Assembly: GCF_900207585.1 (NCBI RefSeq) | Contig: NZ_OAOP01000001.1 | Span: 496,001 to 560,000 of the forward strand | From: Bacillus oleivorans | GTDB lineage: Bacteria; Bacillota; Bacilli; Bacillales; JC228 | DNA length: 64,000 nucleotides | Direction of reading: 5' to 3' | The notes under the pieces: model-generated | Database searches by the model: none | Told to the model about the DNA's origin: nothing | Seen by the model: only the letters and a program-made list of their open reading frames with translations | Program-made: the position numbers and the translations under genes | In this document: positions 39,935-48,475 of the stretch, one piece after another | How the letters are laid out: the number at the start of each line of letters is the position of its first letter | Position numbering within the stretch: position 1 is the first letter of the stretch

Positions 39935-40837
39935 ATGAGTCAACTTGCAACAGACACGAAAACAAAAGAGTCGGTAATGGGTCCTGAAGAAATTGTTAAA
40001 CGGAAGGCATACTGGGGAATGGTGTGGAAAAGATTGAGGGCAAACAAAGGAGCTTTATTAGGTGCAGGACTTCTACTTTTTTTTATCCTCATATCCTTGT
40101 TAGCTCCTATCCTAGCACCATATCCAATCGAGGAAATGATAATGGAAAATCGTTTTTTACCCCCTTCCAGTGAGCATTGGTTAGGAACGGATGAATTCGG
40201 AAGAGATATTTTATCCAGAATTATGCACGGTGGCCGTGTTTCACTAATGATGGGGCTTGTTGCTGTTTCCATTGCAGGAATTATTGGTGTCATTTTAGGT
40301 GTTGTTTCAGGGTACTATCGTAAACTAGATATATACATCATGCAAGTGATGGATATCTTACTAGCTTTTCCTTCCCTTTTATTGGCAATAGCCATTATAG
40401 CTGTACTCGGTGTAGGACTAACAAATGCAATGATCGCTGTCGCCATTTCTGTTATCCCGTCTTATGTAAGAGTAGTTCGGGGAGCAGTCTTGTCTATTCG
40501 AGAAAAAGAGTATGTTGAAGCAGTTCGAGCGTTAGGTATCAGTGATTTTAAAATTATATGCAAACATATTCTGCCAAACGTGATGTCGCCAGTTATTGTC
40601 TTATCTACTTTACAATTCGGTACAAGTATCCTTGCAGCTGCTTCACTCAGCTTTCTCGGTTTAGGTGCGCAGCCTCCTACTCCCGAATGGGGTGCCATGG
40701 CTTACGTAGGGAAATCATTTTTGCTTAGTGCCTGGTGGATGTCACTATTTCCGGGACTTGCGATTATGTTAGTGGTACTTGGGTTTAACTTATTAGGTGA
40801 CGGACTTAGAGATGCACTTGATCCGAGAATAAAGTAA
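39935..40837 (+). CDS. Peptide ABC transporter permease (DppC-like)
   Basis: 300 residues. An N-terminal cytoplasmic extension precedes six membrane segments, with HWLGTDEFGRDILSRIMHGGRVSL, the EAA-loop VRAVRALGISDFKIICKHILPNVMSPV region and LSFLGLGAQPPTPEWGAM, all typical of DppC/OppC. ATG follows AAAGGAGG, 15 bases after the DppB-like stop. Confidence 0.93.
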   Translation: MSQLATDTKTKESVMGPEEIVKRKAYWGMVWKRLRANKGALLGAGLLLFFILISLLAPILAPYPIEEMIMENRFLPPSSEHWLGTDEFGRDILSRIMHGGRVSLMMGLVAVSIAGIIGVILGVVSGYYRKLDIYIMQVMDILLAFPSLLLAIAIIAVLGVGLTNAMIAVAISVIPSYVRVVRGAVLSIREKEYVEAVRALGISDFKIICKHILPNVMSPVIVLSTLQFGTSILAAASLSFLGLGAQPPTPEWGAMAYVGKSFLLSAWWMSLFPGLAIMLVVLGFNLLGDGLRDALDPRIK

Positions 40838-40867
40838 TTTTCAAAAAGACTGTGGGGAGGTAACAGG

Positions 40868-41896
40868 ATGACATCTGAAACTCAAATAGTAATGAATGCC
40901 GATACAGATAAATCAGGTATTTCCAGCAATCTTTTGGACGTACAAGATCTAACGATTAAATTTAATACTGAAGATAAAAAAATGGTTACAACCGTAAATA
41001 AACTAAGCTTCAGTCTTAATAAAGGAGAAACCGTAGCGCTTGTTGGTGAATCTGGCTGCGGAAAAAGTGTAACATCACTTTCAATCATGGGGCTAATTCC
41101 AAAGCATGCTGGAGTTGTTCAGGGGAGTATTAAATTAAATGGGAAAGAGCTAAATGGGCTGAAACCAAAGGAAATTAGAGAGATTCGCGGTAAAGATATC
41201 TCTATGATATTTCAAGAACCGATGACCTCCCTGAACCCTGTACATAAAATTGGGGACCAAATTGGTGAAGTGATGCAATTACACGAGAATGTTACCAAAA
41301 CTGAAGCCAAGAAAAGGACTATTGAAATATTGAAAAAAGTGGGAATTCCCCGTCCGGAAAAAATAGTAAAGGAATTCCCGCACCAATTATCAGGCGGCAT
41401 GAGGCAGAGAGTTATGATTGCCATGGCTATGGCATGTAATCCTAAACTATTAATTGCCGATGAACCAACCACAGCACTAGATGTAACGATTCAAGCCCAA
41501 ATTCTGGATTTAATGAATGGGCTGAAAAAACAGTTTAATACTACGATCTTATTAATTACTCACGATTTAGGTGTAGTGGCAGAAATGGCCGACCGGGTAA
41601 TGGTTATGTATTACGGCCAAATTGTAGAGGAAGCCGACGTTTATACACTATTTGCTGCACCAAAACATCCTTATACTCAAGGTCTGTTAAATTCAATCCC
41701 TAGTTTAGACGAAAAAAGAAACAGGCTTGACCCAATTGAAGGAAATGTGCCAAGTATCGGAGAAATTACAAAAGGCTGTCCTTTCAAAAATCGCTGTAAA
41801 CATACACTAGATAGATGCTCTGTGGAGAATCCGCCTCTTTATTCGTTTGGGAATCAAACAGTAAGATGCTGGCTATATGAGGGGGAAGGGAAATGA
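40868..41896 (+). CDS. Peptide ABC transporter ATP-binding protein (DppD-like)
   Basis: 342 residues. Walker A GESGCGKS, signature LSGGMRQR, Walker B LLIADEPTTALD and a C-terminal oligopeptide/dipeptide domain with a Cys cluster (CPFKNRCKHTLDRC) that in some relatives binds an iron-sulfur cluster. The last four bases overlap the next start (ATGA), so the two ATPases are translationally coupled. Confidence 0.94.
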   Translation: MTSETQIVMNADTDKSGISSNLLDVQDLTIKFNTEDKKMVTTVNKLSFSLNKGETVALVGESGCGKSVTSLSIMGLIPKHAGVVQGSIKLNGKELNGLKPKEIREIRGKDISMIFQEPMTSLNPVHKIGDQIGEVMQLHENVTKTEAKKRTIEILKKVGIPRPEKIVKEFPHQLSGGMRQRVMIAMAMACNPKLLIADEPTTALDVTIQAQILDLMNGLKKQFNTTILLITHDLGVVAEMADRVMVMYYGQIVEEADVYTLFAAPKHPYTQGLLNSIPSLDEKRNRLDPIEGNVPSIGEITKGCPFKNRCKHTLDRCSVENPPLYSFGNQTVRCWLYEGEGK

Positions 41897-42882
41897 GTAC
41901 GAACTTACTTGAAGTGAAAAATATAAAAAAATATTTTCCAATTAATAATGGATTATTCAAAAGAAGTAAAAGTTTTGTGAAGGCAGTTGATGGAGTTTCT
42001 TTTACTTTGGAAATAGGGGATACACTTGGCTTAGTTGGAGAAAGCGGCTGCGGGAAATCAACTACTGGCCGTAGTATTCTTCGGTTAATCGAACCCACTA
42101 GCGGGTCTGTTAAGTACAAAGGTGAAGAAGTTACATCGATGTCTAAAAGTGAATTAAGAAAACTTCGAAAGAATATGCAAATCGTATTTCAGGACCCGTA
42201 CGCATCCTTAAATCCAAGAATACAAATTGGTGCCATTTTAGAAGAGGCTCTTTCTACCCACAAAATTGGCCGGAACTCAAAAGAAAGGAAATCTATTGTT
42301 ATCGACCTACTTCAAAAGGTGGGTCTTAATAAAAGTGCTGTGGACCGTTACCCACATGAATTTAGCGGCGGACAAAGACAGCGTATTGGAATTGCACGAG
42401 CAATCGCGGTTAATCCGTCACTAATTGTGGCAGATGAACCAGTTTCTGCACTGGATGTATCGATCCAGGCACAGATTTTAAATTTATTTCAGGATTTACA
42501 GGAACAAATGGGTTTAACCTATATCTTTATTGCCCATGACTTAAGCGTAGTTAAACATATTAGCAATAAGATTGGGGTGATGTATTTAGGAAGAATGGTA
42601 GAGTTTGCTTCAAAAGAACAGCTGTTTTCAAACCCATTACACCCCTATACACAAGCTTTGATGTCAGCTGTACCTATTCCAAACCCAACCGTTAAAAAAG
42701 AGAGAATTATTTTAAACGGGGATGTTCCAAATCCATCGAATCCTCCAACCGGCTGTACTTTTCACCCAAGATGTCAAGCATGCATGAATGTTTGTAAAGA
42801 AGTAACTCCAAAACCGATTGAAATCAGTCCAGGACACGTGGTTTCCTGTCATTTGTTTGATTCTAAAATGATATCTAATTAG
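41893..42882 (+). CDS. Peptide ABC transporter ATP-binding protein (DppF-like)
   Basis: 329 residues. Walker A GESGCGKST, signature FSGGQRQRIGIARA, Walker B LIVADEPVSALDVS and the C-terminal Cys cluster (CTFHPRCQACMNVC). Together with the DppD-like protein it forms the heterodimeric motor of the importer. Confidence 0.94.
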   Translation: MSTNLLEVKNIKKYFPINNGLFKRSKSFVKAVDGVSFTLEIGDTLGLVGESGCGKSTTGRSILRLIEPTSGSVKYKGEEVTSMSKSELRKLRKNMQIVFQDPYASLNPRIQIGAILEEALSTHKIGRNSKERKSIVIDLLQKVGLNKSAVDRYPHEFSGGQRQRIGIARAIAVNPSLIVADEPVSALDVSIQAQILNLFQDLQEQMGLTYIFIAHDLSVVKHISNKIGVMYLGRMVEFASKEQLFSNPLHPYTQALMSAVPIPNPTVKKERIILNGDVPNPSNPPTGCTFHPRCQACMNVCKEVTPKPIEISPGHVVSCHLFDSKMISN

Positions 42883-42905
42883 AAATGTATGATAAGGAGA
42901 AATGA

Positions 42906-43757
42906 ATGATTAAAATTAGACAGCAGATTAAAGAACAATACAATGATTTAACACAAAGCCTTAAAATTGCAGCAAACTTTATACTGGATAACCCAAAATT
43001 AGTAGCATTGTACCCAGCTAAAGAAATTGGAAGGCTATCAGAAACAAGTGAAACAACGGTCATACGATTGTGCTATGCACTAGGGTATTCCGGTTATTCT
43101 TCATTACAAGAGGAGATTCGAAAAACACTCCTTTTACCAGTTGAAGAACCGTTTCAAGCACTCAAAAAAGGAATAGAAATACAGGAAAATGTTATAAGTC
43201 ATGTTGTAGAGCAGGACATCAAATTTATAAAAAAAACCTTTGAAGAAATAGAAGAAGGTCTGTTTCTAGACGCTGTCAAAAGTATGATTTCTGCCAAAAA
43301 AATTGTAATAGTCGGACTAAAAGGTTCTTATGGTGTGGCTAATTGGCTTGCTTATAGCTTAAACATTGTGAGAGGTAATACGATTTTATACAAAGGCGAT
43401 ATAGATGATGCCAACTATTTATTAACTGAGATGACTGAAGAATGGTTAATTATCGCGCTTTCGTTTCCAAGATATGTGGAACAGACGATCTCTTTCGTAA
43501 AAGCATCGAAGGAAAAAGGGGCTAAAATTCTATCAATTACAGATCATGAGCTTTCGCCAGTAGGGGTTTTATCCGATATCACTCTCAAAGTAATTACCCA
43601 AAATCCCACTGGATTAAAAGGTATGCCCGTAATCACTTCCGTACTAAACGCTCTAGTTTCTGGGGTTATGGTAATAGATAAGAAAAATGTAGTGGAACGC
43701 GTGGATAAATATAATCAGACGAGTGAGCATTATTTTACATTTCATCGTTTGGATTAA
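42906..43757 (+). CDS. RpiR/MurR-family transcriptional regulator
   Basis: 283 residues: an N-terminal RpiR helix-turn-helix (about 1-75, with AKEIGRLSETSETTVIRLCYALGYSGYSSLQEEI) and a SIS domain (about 115-260, KIVIVGLKGSYGVANWLAYSLN). SIS domains bind phosphosugars; MurR, for example, senses MurNAc-6-phosphate. It starts 23 bases after the DppF-like gene and looks like the local regulator of the peptide locus. A phosphosugar sensor in a peptide operon would fit a muropeptide-type substrate, but this is inference. Confidence 0.9.
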   Translation: MIKIRQQIKEQYNDLTQSLKIAANFILDNPKLVALYPAKEIGRLSETSETTVIRLCYALGYSGYSSLQEEIRKTLLLPVEEPFQALKKGIEIQENVISHVVEQDIKFIKKTFEEIEEGLFLDAVKSMISAKKIVIVGLKGSYGVANWLAYSLNIVRGNTILYKGDIDDANYLLTEMTEEWLIIALSFPRYVEQTISFVKASKEKGAKILSITDHELSPVGVLSDITLKVITQNPTGLKGMPVITSVLNALVSGVMVIDKKNVVERVDKYNQTSEHYFTFHRLD

Positions 43758-43801
43758 GTTTTTTAGGAATGATTTATAGATTAGTAGTGGGAGGAATTGG
43801 T

Positions 43802-45226
43802 ATGAACAGTCAAATTAATAGTTTAAAAGATTTTGAGGCTTATGCTGAAAAATTAATCAATAATTATCAGATTCCTGGAGTAGCCATAGGATTAGCCCAT
43901 CATGGGGTTCCTATTTATGAAAAAGGGTTCGGATATAGAAATATTGAGAAAAAGCTTCCCGTTGCGATGGACACTATTTTTGGAATAGCTTCAGTAACAA
44001 AATCTTTTACATGTGTCGCCATTATGCAGCTTCAGGAACAAGGCCAATTAAATGTTCATGACCCTGTTGTTAAGTATTTACCAGAATTCACTACTCGTTC
44101 AGATTATACGAATCAAATGACAATTGAACATTTTATGACTCATACTGCAGGACTGCCGCCGCTTCCTTCATTAATTTATGCCAAAAAAAGAAGTCTCGAT
44201 GCTGATCCATCTGTAAAAGATTACCCTGGGTTACATATAAAAGAATATGATAGCCAGGGGCCTATTGATACCTATGAGCAATTAATGGAGTATATCGGAA
44301 AATTAGATTTTGAGCTTCTCGGAGAACCGGGAACCGAATTTAGTTATTCCAATGATGCATACGGGCTGTTAGGAGCCATTGTCGAACGTGTGAGCGGACT
44401 CTCATATGAAAGTTATGTGAAGCAATATATTCTGGAACCATCTGGTATGAAAAATACTTATTTTGATATTGAAGAAATCAAAGACTACGAAAATATTACT
44501 TCTCTTTATGCAGCTAAAAAACAGGAAAATGGCGAAACCTTCGTATATGAAGCACCTATTTGGTGGGAGTCACCGGCAATGAGGGGAGCCGGAGCTTTAA
44601 AGTCAACCGTTCATGATATGCTAAAATATGCTGAAATTTTTCGAAACAAAGGCAAAGTAGGAGAACATCAAATTCTAACATCTGAAAGTGTAGAAGAAAT
44701 GATAAAACCTCGGATTCAATTTACACATGGAAGGTATTATGGATATGGGCTAATGATAACCCCAGATTTTCATGGAGTTACACTCGTGGAACACGGGGGA
44801 AATTTAAAAGGAGTTGCTTCGCAAGTTTGCATCATTCCTGAGAAAGGAATTACAGGAATGATTTTAACAAACCTTGCAGGTGTTCCAGCTCCAACTATCA
44901 TGAGTGCTGCTTTAAATGACCTCGAGGGACGTTTAATTACTGTCTCACCTTTTACTTTTGAGGAAGTAGAGGCATCTCTGGAGCTATTAAGGGATTACGA
45001 AGGAATTTATCAGTCAATGGAAGGAATGGAATTAGAATTTACTGCGAATAACGGCAGCTTGGAAGTATCTGCACAAGGTACATCCTATCCAATTAAAAGT
45101 ATGGGTTCGGATATGTTCGTGGCGAATGTGAGGGACCAGACCGAAGTAATCCGTTTTATAAGAAATGATCAAGGAAAAGTTGTACGTGTAGCCTATCATT
45201 TGAGGCAAGTTCCAAAAGTAGAGTAG
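43802..45226 (+). CDS. Beta-lactamase-fold serine hydrolase
   Basis: 474 residues, close in sequence to the second half of the fusion protein at 33.4 kb. It shows S-x-x-K in SVTKSF, YSN in FSYSNDAYG and EHGG before NLKG, plus a C-terminal lipocalin-like domain of about 100 residues. There is no signal peptide, so it is predicted to be cytoplasmic, unlike penicillin-binding proteins and secreted beta-lactamases. The closest described roles are D-stereospecific aminopeptidases, DD-peptidases and MlrB-type peptidases. ATG 43802 follows GGGAGG; the ATG at 43769 lacks a ribosome site. Confidence 0.88.
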   Translation: MNSQINSLKDFEAYAEKLINNYQIPGVAIGLAHHGVPIYEKGFGYRNIEKKLPVAMDTIFGIASVTKSFTCVAIMQLQEQGQLNVHDPVVKYLPEFTTRSDYTNQMTIEHFMTHTAGLPPLPSLIYAKKRSLDADPSVKDYPGLHIKEYDSQGPIDTYEQLMEYIGKLDFELLGEPGTEFSYSNDAYGLLGAIVERVSGLSYESYVKQYILEPSGMKNTYFDIEEIKDYENITSLYAAKKQENGETFVYEAPIWWESPAMRGAGALKSTVHDMLKYAEIFRNKGKVGEHQILTSESVEEMIKPRIQFTHGRYYGYGLMITPDFHGVTLVEHGGNLKGVASQVCIIPEKGITGMILTNLAGVPAPTIMSAALNDLEGRLITVSPFTFEEVEASLELLRDYEGIYQSMEGMELEFTANNGSLEVSAQGTSYPIKSMGSDMFVANVRDQTEVIRFIRNDQGKVVRVAYHLRQVPKVE

Positions 45227-45315
45227 AAGAACTGGGGCCTTTCCTCTGTACGCTCATGTTGATCTATGACAAGGAAAGCGAAGAAAATATTAATTCTTTG
45301 AGGGAGTGTGGCCGG

Positions 45316-46212
45316 ATGAGTTTACAAAAGACGAATATGGGTTTACAGCAAATGCTGAACGAGATTGTACAAAGCAGTTCTGGGACCTACGGTGTGGCGG
45401 TGAAGCACTTGGACACGGGGGAGTTCGCTGGCGTTAATCAACATGAACGATTCCAATTGGCCAGTACGTTCAAGATTCCGATTTTAGTAACGCTCTTTCG
45501 TGATGTAAATTCCGATAAACTGGAATTGGAAGATATCGTTACCGTACAAGAAGAAGATATTGTGATAGGCTCCGGCGTGATTCAACATTTGCATCCTCGA
45601 GTGCAATTCACAATCAAGGATTTAGCGACACTGATGATTATTGTCAGCGATAACTTGGCTACCGATCTGATTTTAAAGCTCGTGGGTACAGAGAACGTAA
45701 CATCTTATATGAAAGAGCTTGGTTTATCCAATACCTTTATTCATTTCAGTTGCCGGCAGTTACTTAATCTAAGTATCGGACTCGATTTAAATTCCTTCTT
45801 AAGTGCAGAGGAGGTACGATTTGTTAAGTGGGATTTCGATTATGAGAGCCTTATCTTTCAAGGTGATTCTCGCAATAACGTGTCAACGCCAGTTGAGATG
45901 GCTATGCTTGTAGAGAAAATCGCCAGAAAAGAAATCATTTCCGAGAAATCATGTGACGCTATGTTAGACATTTTGCTAAAACAGCAATTTAACAGCCGTC
46001 TCCCTTATTTGTTGCCTAGCAGAACGAAAGTGGCACATAAAACGGGAACAATCGGCAACGTGATCAACGATGTGGGCATAGTTTATTTACCTGAAGGTAA
46101 TGGTGCCTTTTCGATTGCAGTTTTATCTAAAGAGAGTGTTTCCATGGAGGAAGGGGAACGTACCATCGGACGCATTGCCAAAGCTGCTTATGATTACTTT
46201 CTAAAAAGATAA
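45316..46212 (+). CDS. Class A beta-lactamase-like serine hydrolase lacking the omega-loop Glu
   Basis: 298 residues with STFK (S50, K53), SDN (S111-N113) and KTG (K242-G244), the three class A landmarks. The omega loop, which should hold the deacylating ExxLN, reads DYESL (about 175-179): aligned from the following TP, Glu166 is Asp and Asn170 is Leu. No signal peptide is visible. It is therefore more likely a cytoplasmic esterase or peptidase than a resistance enzyme. ATG 45316 has a GGGAG site about 10 bases upstream; an ATG at 45256 has none. It may belong to the peptide operon. Confidence 0.8.
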   Translation: MSLQKTNMGLQQMLNEIVQSSSGTYGVAVKHLDTGEFAGVNQHERFQLASTFKIPILVTLFRDVNSDKLELEDIVTVQEEDIVIGSGVIQHLHPRVQFTIKDLATLMIIVSDNLATDLILKLVGTENVTSYMKELGLSNTFIHFSCRQLLNLSIGLDLNSFLSAEEVRFVKWDFDYESLIFQGDSRNNVSTPVEMAMLVEKIARKEIISEKSCDAMLDILLKQQFNSRLPYLLPSRTKVAHKTGTIGNVINDVGIVYLPEGNGAFSIAVLSKESVSMEEGERTIGRIAKAAYDYFLKR

Positions 46213-46217
46213 CGGAG

Positions 46218-46285
46218 TGAAACGGAGGGACGGTTCTTTTGTTTCATTCCAAATTCTGAAACGCAAGAACCGTCCCCATGTTTCA
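46218..46285. repeat. REP-like pair between convergent genes, sharing a stop codon
   Basis: A forward unit (46218-46245) and a reverse unit (46258-46285) form a hairpin. Read on the minus strand, the second starts TGAAACATGGGGACGG, and its TGA is the stop of the amidase gene. Confidence 0.93.
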
Positions 46286-47230
46286 CCGAATCGCCCCATG
46301 AGGCAATACAGCATGAACCCCCTTAACCCCATTAACAATCTGCGTGATTCTTAAATCCACGGCCACACTCGCTAATGCTGTGGCTTCTGTTTTATCTATA
46401 CTATAAAAACTTTGCATGAGTTGAACCATTTGATCTAGAGCTACCGCAGTCGCCTCATTAAGGTCTTCGCTAAATCCAAATGTAATCCAGCCGGAAGGCG
46501 TCTTGGCTCTTGGCATGGTTAGCTGCATGTCTTCATGGACAATTAAGGTAATGTCAACGAAATCCATTGGACACTCAATTGCAGTCCCCGACACTTCTCC
46601 ATCTCCTTGGAGAGCATGCCCATCTCCAATAGAGAAGAGAGCACCCTCAGCAGAAACAGGTAAAAATAAGCTGCTTCCTTTTACTAATTCTTTGCAGTCA
46701 ATATTTCCGCCACAGTACCGGGGCGGTGCAGTAGGGTGGACACCAGGTTCTTTCGGAGCAACGCCCATAACTCCCATAAATGGTGAAAGGGTAACAGTAA
46801 ATGCCCGGTCGCCAATTTTGCAGTTGCCCGTCATCTTTACGGAATCTAGTTCCCAGTCTAGTTGAACCCGTTTTTCTTTTACTAACCCAAGCTTTTCGTT
46901 CTGCCAGCTTTGCACGCCGCCAGCCCAGTTTTGCCCATACCAGCCTGGAACCAGATCATTTATTTTAACCTCAAGAACTGCACCGGGCTTCGCACCTCGA
47001 ACAAAGATAGGTCCAATCAGCGGATGGCCTGGCCGCTCCTCTTTTTCTCTCGAACTATAAAAGACTCTTTCTTCTGGTTTTGAACTAGAATAGCCCCATT
47101 GGATATCTGTTGTTTTTAATTGAATTGAATCTCCTGAATCCACAGTTAATATCGGCTGATATTCTCTGCTAAAGCTGCCGTGCAGGTTATCATTATGTAA
47201 TGAAAGCAATTGATGAATCAAGGTTTTCAC
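46283..47230 (-). CDS. Acetamidase/formamidase family protein
   Basis: 315 residues with the FmdA/AmdA beta-structure family marks: RPGHPLIGPIFVRGAKPGAVLEVKI, LSPFMGVMGVAP, GGNIDCKELVKGSSLFLPV, ALFSIGDGHALQGDGEVSGTAIEC and DLRITQIVNGVKGVHAVLP. Such enzymes hydrolyse small aliphatic amides to ammonia and acid in the cytoplasm. It converges with the peptide locus, and its TGA is part of a repeat unit. It could use amides released by the neighbouring pathways, which is inference only. Confidence 0.88.
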   Translation of the reverse strand: MKTLIHQLLSLHNDNLHGSFSREYQPILTVDSGDSIQLKTTDIQWGYSSSKPEERVFYSSREKEERPGHPLIGPIFVRGAKPGAVLEVKINDLVPGWYGQNWAGGVQSWQNEKLGLVKEKRVQLDWELDSVKMTGNCKIGDRAFTVTLSPFMGVMGVAPKEPGVHPTAPPRYCGGNIDCKELVKGSSLFLPVSAEGALFSIGDGHALQGDGEVSGTAIECPMDFVDITLIVHEDMQLTMPRAKTPSGWITFGFSEDLNEATAVALDQMVQLMQSFYSIDKTEATALASVAVDLRITQIVNGVKGVHAVLPHGAIR

Positions 47231-47392
47231 TCCTGTAGGGTTGATAATTTATTTTATCATAAACTGTAGCGAGTCCTAGATGCATTCATTTGGTGAGGGC
47301 CAATCTCATAACTACATATAATTCCCATATTTTCAGTAAACTTCCTTCCCTTTATAATAGGTAAAAAGACACAATGAAGAGGGAAGAGATCC

Positions 47393-48181
47393 ATGCACCA
47401 AACTAGTGAATTGGCCCAACATAGCAGTGAAACTAAAACCTGCCCACAATGCAAGAAACAGATGCCGGTAGCATCAGAGTACATAACCTGGTGTGAGTAT
47501 TGTGATTATAATGTAAATCCGGCGATCCCCGAAGAAAGTACTCCGATTACACGGCTATACGAAAGGCTGGGTGAACGTTTAGGAACAGCGATTTCCACTA
47601 TTTATACCTGGTTTGACCTCTTGTATCCTGAAAAAGCTACCAATGGTGAGAGAGAAGATGGGGTGTCACTGCTAGAGGTTCCAGCCTACTATTTTATGAA
47701 AGCCATCTCTTTCATCCCTTATAGCTTGATTTATTTGCTGACCTTCTTCCTTTATCGAAATAAGCAAGTGGCAGAGTTTAAGGCAGAATTGTTTGAAGCG
47801 GAAGTAACCGGAACACATACAGCCATGCGAACATTAGAAAAACTGCATTATGGGGATTTATTTGCCTACATTAGTAGAAAAGTAGCGTTAAATAAAGAAA
47901 AATTAAATCTGTTTACGGAACTAAGAAGCAGAGTAGCGAATCTCCCTGAAAGAGAACGAAAAAGACTAAAGCGGAAAACAGAACTCGAAAAGACGAGAAT
48001 TGATACGACCCATCCGACCACTCGATTGAGAATGAATCTTTTAAAAGCCAAAACGGTACATCCGAAAATTAAATTGACAAGCTTAGAGGTAAGCGCCTTG
48101 CAAAAAGAACTCGAGAAATTGGAAGAACCAATCCAAGAAAAAATTATCGACGAAATCAAATATGAACTATATCAATGGTAG
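47393..48181 (+). CDS. Zinc-ribbon membrane protein, apparent M48 peptidase deletion derivative
   Basis: 262 residues. An N-terminal zinc ribbon (CPQCKKQMPVASEYITWCEYC, two CxxC pairs near residues 18 and 38) is followed by a linker, one or two membrane segments (about 100-122) and a helical, basic C-terminus. The part VAEFKAELFEAEVTGTHTAMRTLEKLH resembles the region after the active site of zinc-ribbon M48 proteases (ExxAD...A..AG), and THPTTRLRMNLL resembles their usual THPP motif. No HExxH is present, so the catalytic segment seems deleted. ATG follows GGGAAGAGATCC. Confidence 0.7.
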   Translation: MHQTSELAQHSSETKTCPQCKKQMPVASEYITWCEYCDYNVNPAIPEESTPITRLYERLGERLGTAISTIYTWFDLLYPEKATNGEREDGVSLLEVPAYYFMKAISFIPYSLIYLLTFFLYRNKQVAEFKAELFEAEVTGTHTAMRTLEKLHYGDLFAYISRKVALNKEKLNLFTELRSRVANLPERERKRLKRKTELEKTRIDTTHPTTRLRMNLLKAKTVHPKIKLTSLEVSALQKELEKLEEPIQEKIIDEIKYELYQW

Positions 48182-48190
48182 AACATGAAG

Positions 48191-48222
48191 AGCCTCTCTA
48201 TTTTTATAGAGGGCTTTTTATT
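48191..48222 (+). terminator. Terminator after the M48-like gene
   Basis: AGCCTCTCTA and TAGAGGGCT pair (one bulge), followed by TTTTTATTTT. The remaining gap to 48475 holds no gene that I can see. Confidence 0.8.
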
Positions 48223-48475
48223 TTGTATATCGCTATTCTGTGCATTAATGCTTTAATTTGGCAGAGGACTGACACTAAATAAATTATTAAATTGCCCCCA
48301 TTTTTGTTTATATTTTCTATTCAAATTATTCGAAATATTATATTGATTTGAAATTTTAATGGTGGTAGGATGAAACTTAAATATATTTCTAGATGTTTGA
48401 TTTCTAGAATTTCAATTCTGGAAATATTCTACATTAGGGGATTGGGATCATTTATATATCAATAGGAGGAGTTAG

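Noticed and set aside
45316-46212. Antibiotic-resistance beta-lactamase
   Set aside because: No signal peptide, and the omega-loop Glu and Asn are replaced; context is peptide hydrolysis.
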